Positions 55,086 to 63,248 of a DNA stretch of 64,000 nucleotides are shown piece by piece. The notes beneath the pieces were generated by a model. That model saw nothing but the letters and a program-made list of their open reading frames with translations, did not search any database and was not told where the DNA came from. Origin of the DNA: Streptomyces sp. V3I8 (GTDB lineage Bacteria; Actinomycetota; Actinomycetes; Streptomycetales; Streptomycetaceae); the NCBI RefSeq assembly GCF_030817535.1, contig NZ_JAUSZL010000002.1, positions 8,122,001 through 8,186,000 on the forward strand. Reading direction: 5' to 3'. The translations under genes were made by a program, and so were the position numbers. Each line of letters opens with the position of its first letter. The stretch's first letter is position 1.

Positions 55086-55787
55086 TCAGCCGTTCACCGC
55101 GTGGCGCAGGCCGTGCCGCAGCTGGTGCAGTCCGCGACGGGCGTGACTCTTGACCGTCCCCAGCGGCAGGCCGGTGCGCCGGGCGATCTGGGTCTGGGTG
55201 AGGTCCTCGTAGAAGGTGAGCCGCAGGACCTGCTGCTGGCCGGCGGGCAGCTTGGACATCTCGTGTCCCACGAGCACCCGGTCGAGGGCGGCCTCGGGCC
55301 GCCCGCTCGCGGGATCGGCGAGCAGCAGGACGGCCCCGGCCGAGGCGACCAGCTCGGCACGCCGGGTCCGGGCCGCCAGGGCGTCGGCGATCTTGCGTTT
55401 GGCGATGCCGATGATCCATCCGGCGATCGCGCCGCGCTCGGGCCGGTAGCCGTGACGGCCGCGCCACATGCCGAGGAACACCAGCTGGGTGACGTCCTCG
55501 GCCTCCCGTTCGTCGCCCAGCGCGCGCCGGGCGAGCGTGTACACCAGCGGCGACCACCTCGTGTGGGCGGCGGCCAGACAGGCCTCGTCCCCGCCGACGA
55601 GGCCACGGGCCAGCTCCTCGTCGCTGAGCGCATCCTCCGGCCTGGCCCGCGCGGACGCGGCCGGCGCCGTCCCGCGCTCCACGGACCGCTCCACGGGCCG
55701 CCGTACGAGCGGCCGTACGGGCGGGTGTACGGACATCTGTGCGGACCCCGGCGCGGGCGGGTGCCCGGCCATCGGTCGTCGGGTCAT
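55086..55787 (-). CDS. litS: ECF sigma factor, LitS-like, next to photoreceptor gene
   Basis: 233 residues from ATG 55787 (GGAG site). A Pro/Arg-rich N-terminal tail of ~50 residues precedes region 2 (DEACLAAAHTRWSPLVYTLA, EDVTQLVFLGMWRGRHGY, IAGWIIGIAKRKIADAL) and region 4 (LPAGQQQVLRLTFYEDLTQT, RTGLPLGTVKSHARRGLHQL). No anti-sigma gene adjoins it. It is divergent from a B12-binding MerR regulator and close to photolyase, the layout of the light-response litS/litR pair of S. coelicolor. So light, through LitR, probably controls its synthesis. The symbol is by context. Confidence 0.78.
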   Translation of the reverse strand: MTRRPMAGHPPAPGSAQMSVHPPVRPLVRRPVERSVERGTAPAASARARPEDALSDEELARGLVGGDEACLAAAHTRWSPLVYTLARRALGDEREAEDVTQLVFLGMWRGRHGYRPERGAIAGWIIGIAKRKIADALAARTRRAELVASAGAVLLLADPASGRPEAALDRVLVGHEMSKLPAGQQQVLRLTFYEDLTQTQIARRTGLPLGTVKSHARRGLHQLRHGLRHAVNG

Positions 55788-55974
55788 GGCTCACGGCTCC
55801 TCGCCTCGCACGGCTGCGTCCCGGCCGCGCGGGGGACGGCCGGGTGCGGCACCCGTCGGACCACGGCGGTGCGGTCCGGGGACGCCGGCCCGGGGCAACT
55901 CCCGTACAGCGCCCGGGTGACGCCATCGTGGGAGCGGAAAGGCCGAGGCATCAAACCGCGTCGATTCTGCGTCG

Positions 55975-55980
55975 TATAGT
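55975..55980 (+). promoter_or_regulatory. -10 box TATAGT six bases upstream of litR start
   Basis: TATAGT ends six bases before the ATG at 55987, and no ribosome binding site is present. That spacing predicts a leaderless litR mRNA. The -35 region (around CAAACC) is poor, so an alternative sigma factor or activator may be needed. Confidence 0.5.
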
Positions 55981-55986
55981 CGGCTC

Positions 55987-57174
55987 ATGGACGAGCCGAC
56001 GGGCGAGCCGGGTGGTCACCCGGAGCCCGACACGAACGAGGCCGCGGCGGTCGGTACGGGGATGACCACCGGGGGCCTGGCCCGGCGGCTGGGGGTGTCG
56101 CCGACCACACTGCGCTCGTGGGACCGCCGGTACGGACTGGGCCCCGCGGTCCGCGCCGACGGACGGCACCGGCGCTGGACGCCCCAGGACGTGGCGGTGC
56201 TGGAGGCGATGTGCCGGCTCACCTCGGCCGGGATCCCTCCCGGCGAGGCGGCCCGCGCCGCCAAGGCCGGTGACGCGGGCACGCGGGAGCGGTCCGCCTC
56301 CGGCGGGTCCCTCCGGGCCGCCCCGGGACGGCCGGCAGGCCACGGACCGCCCGCGGGGGACCATGAAAAGCCTGTCCCGGGCCAGGGAGGACCCGCGACC
56401 GGACACCGCGCGCCCGGAGTGCCGGACCGGCCGTCCGGCACCGGGCCCACCGCGGACGAGGGGCCGCCCGGCAGCGGCGGGCGCTCGCGGGCGGCGGGCA
56501 CCCTGCCGCTGGGCGACGTGCGTCAGGAGTGCCGCGGACTGGCCAGGGCGGCCGTCCGGCTCGACGCCCCGGCCCTGGACGGCCAGCTGGCCGCCGCCGT
56601 CGAGCGGTACGGCCTCACCGTCGCCTGGCAGGAGGTGATGATGCCGACCCTGCACGCCGTCGGGCGCAAGTGGGCCTCGTCCGGCGACCGTTACGTCGAG
56701 GTCGAACACCTGTTGTCCTGGCACATATCCACCGCGCTGCGCCGGGTCACGCCGATGTCCCCCGCCGGCCCGCCGGACACCGCGCAGGGACCCGTGGTCC
56801 TGGCCTGCGTCCCGGGCGAGCAGCACACCCTGCCCCTGGAGGCGCTCAACGCCGGACTCGCGGAACGCTCCCTGCCCGCCAGGATGCTGGGCGCGGCGGT
56901 CCCGGCGGAGGCGCTCACCGCGGCGGTGCGCCGCCTGGGACCCGTGGCCGTCGTGCTGTGGGCACAGGCCCGGTCCACGGCGAGCCTCCCGCTGGCCCGG
57001 CACGTCGCCGCCACCCGGTGGGGGGTGCGGGGCGCCCGCAGACAGCCGGCGGTGGTGCTCGGCGGCCCCGGCTGGACGGGCCGTTCGGCCCAGGGCATGC
57101 TGCGGCCCCCGAGTCTCGACGAGGCGCTGTCCGTCCTCACCGCCCACTACGAGCAGGCCGTGCCGGGCCGGTAG
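55987..57174 (+). CDS. litR: LitR/CarH-like MerR photoreceptor-regulator (cobalamin-binding)
   Basis: 395 residues. The MerR helix-turn-helix spans ~26-95 (TTGGLARRLGVSPTTLRSWD, RRYGLGP). A Pro/Gly linker (~96-172) is longer than usual. A four-helix light-sensing bundle (~175-255) and a Rossmann-like B12-binding domain (~265-390) follow. The lower-ligand motif is PGEQHTLPLEAL with His280. The CarH W-x9-EH signature appears as Trp229, Glu240 and His241, giving W-x10-EH. In this family adenosylcobalamin binding represses and light relieves. It is divergent from the LitS-like gene and upstream of photolyase (opposite strand). Confidence 0.85.
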   Translation: MDEPTGEPGGHPEPDTNEAAAVGTGMTTGGLARRLGVSPTTLRSWDRRYGLGPAVRADGRHRRWTPQDVAVLEAMCRLTSAGIPPGEAARAAKAGDAGTRERSASGGSLRAAPGRPAGHGPPAGDHEKPVPGQGGPATGHRAPGVPDRPSGTGPTADEGPPGSGGRSRAAGTLPLGDVRQECRGLARAAVRLDAPALDGQLAAAVERYGLTVAWQEVMMPTLHAVGRKWASSGDRYVEVEHLLSWHISTALRRVTPMSPAGPPDTAQGPVVLACVPGEQHTLPLEALNAGLAERSLPARMLGAAVPAEALTAAVRRLGPVAVVLWAQARSTASLPLARHVAATRWGVRGARRQPAVVLGGPGWTGRSAQGMLRPPSLDEALSVLTAHYEQAVPGR

Positions 57175-57223
57175 CGGACCGGGTCGGTGGCGGTCAGGCC
57201 CCCGGGCCGGCCCGACGCACACC

Positions 57224-58597
57224 TCAGCCGAGGCTGCGCGCGTGCTTGAACCGCTCCAGCCGGTCGGCGAGTTCGACGACGGGACCGGGATAGTCGTAGG
57301 CGGCGCGCTCGGCTCCCCGCAGTCTCCACGGCTCGTGCACGTGAGCACGGGCGAGGCCCGCGAGCTCGGGCACCCAGCGCCGTACGTACGCGCCGTCGGC
57401 GTCGAACCGCTTGCCCTGCGCGACCGGGTTGAGGACCCGGTTGGGCCGGGTGTCGGTGCCCGTTCCCGCCGCCCACTGCCAGTTGAGCTGGTTGTTGGCG
57501 ATGTCGCCGTCGACCAGCAGGTCCAGGAAGTGACGGGCACCCACGCGCCAGTCGACGTACAGCGTCTTCGTGAGGAAGCTCGCGGTCAGCAGGCGGCCCC
57601 GGTTGTGCATCCACCCCTCGTGCCGCAACTGCCGCATGGCCGCGTCGACGAGGGGATAACCGGTCAGCCCCGCCTTCCACGCCTCGATCTCCCGCGCCGC
57701 CGAATCCTCCGAGCGCCACAGGTCGTTGCGGGTGCGGTAGTCCCGTGCCGAGGAGGCGGGCCGCGCCGCCAGCACCTGGTGGTGGAAGTCCCGCCACGCC
57801 AGCTGCCGTACGAAGGCCTCGCCGCCGGGACCGCCCGCCCTGCGCGCCCGGTGGACGAGCTCGACGACGGACAGCGCGCCGAAGTGGATGTACGGGGAGA
57901 ACCGCGAGGTGGCGTCCCCGGCCAGATCGTCGTGGCGCTCCTCGTACGCGCCGATGCCGCTCCGGAGCCAGGCCGCGAGCCGCTTCCTGCCCTCCCGCTC
58001 ACCGCCCGTGGCGAGCCCTTCGGACAGGCCGGACAGTTCCGCGCGTTGGGGCAGCCGCTGCGAACCGACGCCCTCGGGCACGCGTACGGTCCGGGGCGCG
58101 CCCAGCACGGGACGCGGGCGGTGGCGCTCCCAGTGCCGGAAGTACGGCGTGAAGACGGAGAAGTGGTCCGACGCGGCCGGTGCGACCGCGCCAGGCGCCA
58201 GCACGGTGACGACCTCGTCGTGGACGTGCAGCCGGCGTCCGTCGGCCTCCAGCGCGGCCCGCAGCCGTTCCTCGCGGCGGTGGGCGTACGCGCTGACCCC
58301 GGCGGCCATGTGCACCTCGTCGGCGTCCGTCTCGGTGACCACCCCGCACACCTCGTCGACGAGGTCACCCGCGCGGTACACGAGCCGTCCGCCGCGCTCA
58401 CGCAGACCCGTGTCCAGGTCCCGCAGGCAGTCGGCGAGGAACGCCAGCCGGTTCGGAGCGGCGAAGCCGGCCCGGTCGACGGCGCGGTCGCGCACGAAGA
58501 GGGGGACCACCGTGCGGGAGCCGTCGAGCGCGGCACACAGCGGCGGATGGTCGTGCAGGCGCAGATCGGACGTGAACAGGACGACCGAGACGTTCAT
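57224..58597 (-). CDS. phrB: Deoxyribodipyrimidine photolyase
   Basis: 457 residues, ATG 58597 with GGAG upstream. Class I CPD photolyase: antenna-binding N-domain (VVLFTSDLRLHDHPPLCAAL, HMAAGVSAYAHRREERLRAA), FAD domain with TSRFSPYIHFGALSV, QLAWRDFHHQVLA, GYPLVDAAMRQLRHEGWMHN and DIANNQLNWQWAAGTGTDT, where the electron-transfer Trp and FAD-contacting Asn are conserved. It repairs UV pyrimidine dimers with blue light. Placement with the LitS/LitR pair implies light-induced expression. Confidence 0.93.
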   Translation of the reverse strand: MNVSVVLFTSDLRLHDHPPLCAALDGSRTVVPLFVRDRAVDRAGFAAPNRLAFLADCLRDLDTGLRERGGRLVYRAGDLVDEVCGVVTETDADEVHMAAGVSAYAHRREERLRAALEADGRRLHVHDEVVTVLAPGAVAPAASDHFSVFTPYFRHWERHRPRPVLGAPRTVRVPEGVGSQRLPQRAELSGLSEGLATGGEREGRKRLAAWLRSGIGAYEERHDDLAGDATSRFSPYIHFGALSVVELVHRARRAGGPGGEAFVRQLAWRDFHHQVLAARPASSARDYRTRNDLWRSEDSAAREIEAWKAGLTGYPLVDAAMRQLRHEGWMHNRGRLLTASFLTKTLYVDWRVGARHFLDLLVDGDIANNQLNWQWAAGTGTDTRPNRVLNPVAQGKRFDADGAYVRRWVPELAGLARAHVHEPWRLRGAERAAYDYPGPVVELADRLERFKHARSLG

Positions 58598-58778
58598 GGC
58601 GGGACTCCGGAACTCCGGGGAGGGCAACGGCGGAACGGACGCGAGCGGCGGAGGCGACGGACGAAGGCACGCGGGAAGGGCTCCGCGGTGCCGCCGGTCA
58701 TGCGGTACTTCCGCGCGGCGCCGCCCGGTGGATGCGCCCGGAGGCGTTCCCCGCCGCCCGCGGGGCGGTGACGGGACG

Positions 58779-60308
58779 TCAGCCGGCCGGTGTGCCCCGC
58801 GGTACCGCGGGGGGACCGGTCCTGGCGGCGGTGAGCGCGATGTTACGGGCCATGCCGCCGAAGACGACGGCGTGGAACGGCGACACGCTCCACCAGTAGG
58901 CGTGGCCGAGCAGACCGTGCGGGTGGAAGAGGGCCCGCTGCCGGTAGCGGACACTGCCGTCGTCACCGGTGTCGACGCACATCTCCAGCCACGCGAGGCC
59001 CGGCACCCGCATCTCGGCCCGCAGCCGCAGCAGCCGGCCCGGCTCGATCTCCTCGACGCGCCAGAAGTCGAGCGAGTCGCCGACCCTCAGCCGCGCGGCG
59101 TCCCGGCGCCCCCGGCGCAGGCCCACGCCGCCCATCAGCCGGTCCAGGACGCCGCGCGCGGCCCAGGCGAGGGGGAAGGAGTACCAGCCGTTCTCGCCGC
59201 CGATCCCCTCGATCACCCGCCACAGTGCCTCGGGCGAGGCGTCGACCGTACGTTCGCGCCGGTCCGTGTAGAGACTGCCGCCGGCCCAGTCGGGGTCCGT
59301 GGGCAGCGGGTCGCTGGGGGCGCCCGGCAGCGAGGCGGACGACCACCGGGTGGTGACCTGGGCCTCCCGGACGCGTTGCAGGGCGAGGCGTACCGACTCG
59401 TCGAAGGCGATCGGCCTGCCCTGCCGGTCGGGCACGTACCGGACGATGTCGTGCTCGTGGCAGACGACCTCGTGGCGCAGCGACTCGGTCAGCGGGCGGG
59501 CGATGGACTGCGGTACGGGCGTGATCAGGCCGACCCAGTGGCTGGAGAGCGTCGGCGTCAGGACGGGCACGGGCACGATGAGCCGCCGGGGCAGCCCGGC
59601 CACGGCCGCGTACCGCATCATCATCTGCCGGTACGTCAGGATGTCGGGACCGCCGATGTCGAAGGTCCTGTTGACGTCGTCCGGCATCCGCGCGCTGCAC
59701 ACGAGGGTGCGCAGGACGTCCCGCACCGCGATCGGCTGGACGCGCGTGTTCACCCAGTTGGGGGTGACCATCACGGGCAGCCGCTCGGTGAGGTAGCGCA
59801 GCATCTCGAAGGAGGCCGAACCCGAACCGATGATGACGGCCGCCCGCAGCACGGTCGTCGGGACACCGGAGTCCAGCAGGATGCGGCCCACCTCGGCCCG
59901 CGACCGCAGGTGCGGGGAGAGTTCCCTGTCGGGTACTCCGGCGGGTGTGAGCCCGCCCAGGTAGACGATCCGGCGTACGCCCGCCGCGCGGGCCTGCTCC
60001 CCGAAGATCCGCGCCGCCCTGCGGTCGGTCTCCTCGAAGCCCTTGCCCGTGCCGAGCGCGTGCACCAGGTAGTACGCGACGTCGATGTCCCGCATCGCCG
60101 GGGCGACCGACCCGGCGTCCGTCACGTCACCGCGCACCACCTCGGCGTCGCCCGCCCACGGATGGTCCCGGAGTGCGCCCGGGGAGCGCGCCAGGCAGCG
60201 CACGCGGTGTCCCCCGGCGAGGAGTTCCGGGACCAGACGGCCTCCGATGTACCCCGTCGCACCCGTCACCAGGCAGCGCAGCCCGGCTCCGGCGTCGTCA
60301 CCGCTCAT
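58779..60308 (-). CDS. NAD(P)-binding SDR / DUF2867 fusion protein
   Basis: 509 residues, ATG 60308. The N-terminal extended SDR (NmrA-like) domain has CLVTGATGYIGGRLVPELLA and IVYLGGLTPAG; it lacks a clear YxxxK pair, so it may sense nucleotide or act on an unusual substrate. The C-terminal ~160 residues are DUF2867/SRPBCC-like (RTVDASPEALWRVIEGIGGE, ALFHPHGLLGHAYWWSVSPF). Such fusions occur beside photolyase genes in light-inducible loci of several bacteria, which fits this spot. The biochemical role is unknown. It is upstream of phrB on the same strand with a 181-bp gap. Confidence 0.8.
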   Translation of the reverse strand: MSGDDAGAGLRCLVTGATGYIGGRLVPELLAGGHRVRCLARSPGALRDHPWAGDAEVVRGDVTDAGSVAPAMRDIDVAYYLVHALGTGKGFEETDRRAARIFGEQARAAGVRRIVYLGGLTPAGVPDRELSPHLRSRAEVGRILLDSGVPTTVLRAAVIIGSGSASFEMLRYLTERLPVMVTPNWVNTRVQPIAVRDVLRTLVCSARMPDDVNRTFDIGGPDILTYRQMMMRYAAVAGLPRRLIVPVPVLTPTLSSHWVGLITPVPQSIARPLTESLRHEVVCHEHDIVRYVPDRQGRPIAFDESVRLALQRVREAQVTTRWSSASLPGAPSDPLPTDPDWAGGSLYTDRRERTVDASPEALWRVIEGIGGENGWYSFPLAWAARGVLDRLMGGVGLRRGRRDAARLRVGDSLDFWRVEEIEPGRLLRLRAEMRVPGLAWLEMCVDTGDDGSVRYRQRALFHPHGLLGHAYWWSVSPFHAVVFGGMARNIALTAARTGPPAVPRGTPAG

Positions 60309-60518
60309 GATGTCCCGGCCCTCCTGTTCGGTCCCGTTCGGCGTCCTGCGTGTGGTCCCTTCCCCGCGGGGGAGCGGGACGGATGCGGCGTATGGGCCAC
60401 ATGGGTCAACCGGGACCGGACCGAGGCGACGGAGAGACGGGACACCCGTACATGCGCCTGCCGATCGGGGGCAGACGGACCTCTGGAGAGTCACCGGTCG
60501 GAACGGGAGGTCACCGTC

Positions 60519-60686
60519 ATGGGTGCGAAGGTACTGGAGCAGTTTCCCGCGGGAGCTCCGCGTGGGTCGTGGCCCGCGGAGGAGTACGCGGCGCGTCGTC
60601 GTGCCGAGGGCGAACCGGCGGCGGTCGTGATGGATCTGGAGTCGGACGCCTTCCTCGTGGTGGTTCCGGGGCGCGACGACGACTGA
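60519..60686 (+). CDS. Small conserved-type protein, 55 residues
   Basis: ATG 60519 after a strong GGGAGG site; 55 codons. It is an acidic small protein with an alternating hydrophobic end (AAVVMDLESDAFLVVVPGRD) and a middle Glu/Ala/Arg helix (PAEEYAARRRAEGEP). No signal or membrane span. Function unknown. It is divergent from the SDR/DUF2867 gene, so it may share light-dependent control, but that is only positional. Confidence 0.6.
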   Translation: MGAKVLEQFPAGAPRGSWPAEEYAARRRAEGEPAAVVMDLESDAFLVVVPGRDDD

Positions 60687-60926
60687 CCGCCCCTCCCCGG
60701 TGCCGCGGCCCGGCGCACGAAGGCCTCGGGCAGGCCGTGCGCGGCCCGCGGCACCGGGTCCGTCCTGCGGGCACCACCGTCGCGCCCGGCCCCTCGCAAC
60801 GCCCGGCCGGCGCCGGCCTGTTCAAGGGCTGCCCTGCCGCACCTTCGCAGGATCCGCCGGTCCGGGATACGAGACCGGTCGGGTTCTCCTTGACGGTCCC
60901 GACCGGCGACTGTCACGATCGGGAAC

Positions 60927-61010
60927 ATGATGATGCGACTGGACCTCACGCGGCGACGCCATGTCGACCTCGCGCGCGTCTCCAGTGCCGTCTGTCGCCC
61001 CACGGCCTGA
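60927..61010 (+). CDS. Leader peptide of sulfur-assimilation attenuator type
   Basis: A 27-codon ORF: Met-rich start MMMRLDL, then TRRRHVDLARVSSAVCRPTA and stop. ATG 60927, 60930 or 60933 may start it. The HVDL-x-R-x-SSA-x-C core is that of short leader peptides found upstream of sulfur and cysteine genes in actinobacteria, where cysteine supply is thought to set ribosome progress and downstream expression. It lies 320 bp before ssuE. Apart from this leader and the 55-residue gene ending at 60686, the 640-bp region shows no other gene. Confidence 0.8.
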   Translation: MMMRLDLTRRRHVDLARVSSAVCRPTA

Positions 61011-61330
61011 TCCTCCGGATCCGCCGGCGTCCCACCGCCCTCCCCGTGCGATCGAGGCCGCTGTGAGAAGCGTTCCGCTGCCCTGAATTCGGCGATTCAT
61101 CGCCCCTCGCGCATGCGGACCACCCGACCACACACGCACGAGCGCCCGCATCCGCCCGGCTTCCCGCACCACCCCGGGGCCGATCACTTCGGCCGCCGCG
61201 TGCCGCCCCTCGCACGTGAACCGGAAGCAGATCTCCCGGACAGCGCAGCCGGACCCATGACGGTCCACGCCCCGCCGCACACCCCGGCACGCCGTCCGCG
61301 AGGAGGCGCCCCCGTCCCGAAAGAGGTCCC

Positions 61331-61885
61331 ATGGCCACCGTCCTGTCCGTCTCCGGCAGCCCCTCCGCCTCCTCCCGTACCAACCGCCTGCTGCGCCACC
61401 TCGACAAGCGGCTCACCGCACAGGGCCACGAGGTGGTCCCGCTCGACGTCCGCACGATCCCCGCCGAGGCCCTGCTCGGCGCCGACTTCCGGCACCCCGC
61501 GATCGTCGAGGCCACCGACCTCTTCGCACGGGCCGACGGTGTCGTCGTCGGCACACCCGTCTACAAGGCGGCGTACTCCGGTGTCCTCAAGGCGCTGCTC
61601 GACCTGCTCCCGCAGTACGCCCTCACCGGCAAGACCGTGCTGCCCCTGGCCACCGGCGGGAGCACGGCCCACGTGCTGGCCATCGACTACGCGCTGCGCC
61701 CGGTCCTCAGCTCCATGGGCGCCCGGCACATCGTCCAGGGCTGGTTCACCCTCGACCAGGACCTCACGGTCGGCGAGGACGGCCGCCTCACCGTGGCCCC
61801 CGCGGCCGGCGAGGCGCTGGCCCAGGTGCTCGACCAGTTCTCCGAGGCGCTGGGCCGCCGGCCGATCCTCGCCGCGGCGGGCTGA
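61331..61885 (+). CDS. ssuE: NADPH-dependent FMN reductase for alkanesulfonate use
   Basis: 184 residues, ATG 61331 after AGAGG. Flavodoxin-like reductase: VLSVSGSPSASSRTNRLLRH (FMN phosphate loop), GVVVGTPVYKAAYSGVLKAL, LPLATGGSTAHVLAIDYALR. This layout is that of SsuE/MsuE, which supply reduced FMN to the sulfonate monooxygenase encoded directly downstream. It lies behind the cysteine-type leader peptide, so sulfur starvation probably induces the operon. No ssuABC transporter is in the window. Confidence 0.92.
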   Translation: MATVLSVSGSPSASSRTNRLLRHLDKRLTAQGHEVVPLDVRTIPAEALLGADFRHPAIVEATDLFARADGVVVGTPVYKAAYSGVLKALLDLLPQYALTGKTVLPLATGGSTAHVLAIDYALRPVLSSMGARHIVQGWFTLDQDLTVGEDGRLTVAPAAGEALAQVLDQFSEALGRRPILAAAG

Positions 61886-61940
61886 CCGCACCCCCGGAAC
61901 CACCCCGTACGCCCCCGCGCCCCGATCGGAGAACACAACC

Positions 61941-63086
61941 GTGTCCCTGACCTTCCACTGGTTCCTGCCCACCAACGGTGACAGCCGTGACGTCGTCGGG
62001 GGAGGCCACGGCACCGCGGTCACGGTGTCCGGCCGGGACCGGCCGCCGACGGTCGCCTACCTGAGCCAGATCGCCCGCGCGGCCGAGGACCTCGGCTTCG
62101 TCGGCGCGCTGACGCCCACCGGCGCCTGGTGCGAGGACGCCTGGCTGACCACCGCGATGATCAGCCAGAACACCGAGCGGCTGAAGTTCCTGGTCGCCTT
62201 CCGGCCCGGGTTCGTCTCACCGACGCTCGCCGCGCAGATGGCGTCCACCTTCCAGCGCCAGTCCGGCGGCCGGCTCCTCCTCAACGTCGTCACCGGCGGC
62301 GAGAGCCACGAGCAGCGCGCGTACGGCGACTTCCTCGACAAGGACGCCCGCTACCGCCGTACCGGCGAGTTCCTGGAGATCGTCCGGGGCCTGTGGCAGG
62401 GCGGAACCGTCGACCTGGACGGCGAGTTCCTCAAGGTCGAGGACGCCAGGCTGGCCCGGGTGCCCGATCCGGTTCCCGAGGTGTACTTCGGCGGGTCCTC
62501 GCCCATCGCCGGGGAGATCGCCGCGAAGCACGTGGACGCCTACCTCACCTGGGGCGAGCCACCCGCGCAGGTGGCCGAGAAGATCGCGTGGGTGCGTGGG
62601 CTCGCGGAGAAGGAGGGCCGCACCGTCCGGTTCGGCATCCGGCTGCACGTCATCACCCGCGACACCTCCGAGCAGGCCTGGACGGAGGCACGGCGGCTGC
62701 TGGCCGGCTTCGACCCGCAGACCGTCAGGTCCGTCCAGGCCGGGCTCGCCCGCAGCGAGTCCGAGGGCCAGCGGCGCATGCTCGCCCTGCACGGCGGCGG
62801 CAACAGCGACGGACTGGAGATCCACCCGAACCTCTGGGCCGGCATCGGCCTGGTGCGCGGTGGCGCGGGCACCGCTCTGGTCGGCAGCCACGACGAGGTC
62901 GCCGAGCGCGTCGCCGAGTACCACCGCCTCGGCATCGACGAGTTCGTGCTCTCCGGCTACCCGCACCTGGAGGAGGCGTACTGGTTCGGCGAGGGCGTCC
63001 TGCCCCGGCTCGCCGCGCAGGGCCTGTGGCGGCACCCGTTCGCCGCCCGGCCCGCCGCCGCGGCGCAGGTCCCGTTCGCGAGCTGA
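61941..63086 (+). CDS. ssuD: FMNH2-dependent alkanesulfonate monooxygenase
   Basis: 381 residues, GTG 61941 after GGAG; the length matches SsuD. Luciferase-like TIM barrel: FHWFLPTNGDSRDVVGGGHG, FVGALTPTGAWCEDAWLTTA (active-site Cys), LLLNVVTGGESHEQRAYGDF, YRRTGEFLEIVRGLW, VYFGGSSPIAGEIAAKHVD, and the C-terminal GIDEFVLSGYPHLEEAYWFG. It oxidises alkanesulfonates to aldehyde and sulfite using FMNH2 from SsuE. Only 55 bp separate it from ssuE, one operon. Confidence 0.95.
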   Translation: MSLTFHWFLPTNGDSRDVVGGGHGTAVTVSGRDRPPTVAYLSQIARAAEDLGFVGALTPTGAWCEDAWLTTAMISQNTERLKFLVAFRPGFVSPTLAAQMASTFQRQSGGRLLLNVVTGGESHEQRAYGDFLDKDARYRRTGEFLEIVRGLWQGGTVDLDGEFLKVEDARLARVPDPVPEVYFGGSSPIAGEIAAKHVDAYLTWGEPPAQVAEKIAWVRGLAEKEGRTVRFGIRLHVITRDTSEQAWTEARRLLAGFDPQTVRSVQAGLARSESEGQRRMLALHGGGNSDGLEIHPNLWAGIGLVRGGAGTALVGSHDEVAERVAEYHRLGIDEFVLSGYPHLEEAYWFGEGVLPRLAAQGLWRHPFAARPAAAAQVPFAS

Positions 63087-63248
63087 CCCGCAGGAGCCGC
63101 CCGTACTCCCGTGTCCCGGACCCCTCTCCGCGTACCCGATGTCCCGTGCCTGCGGAAAACCGCTGTACGCGGCCGTCCCCCGGATGATGACCTTGTGCGG
63201 GCCGCCCGGCTCGCACGGGGCAGCGGGGCGGCGGGGGAGGGGACCGCC

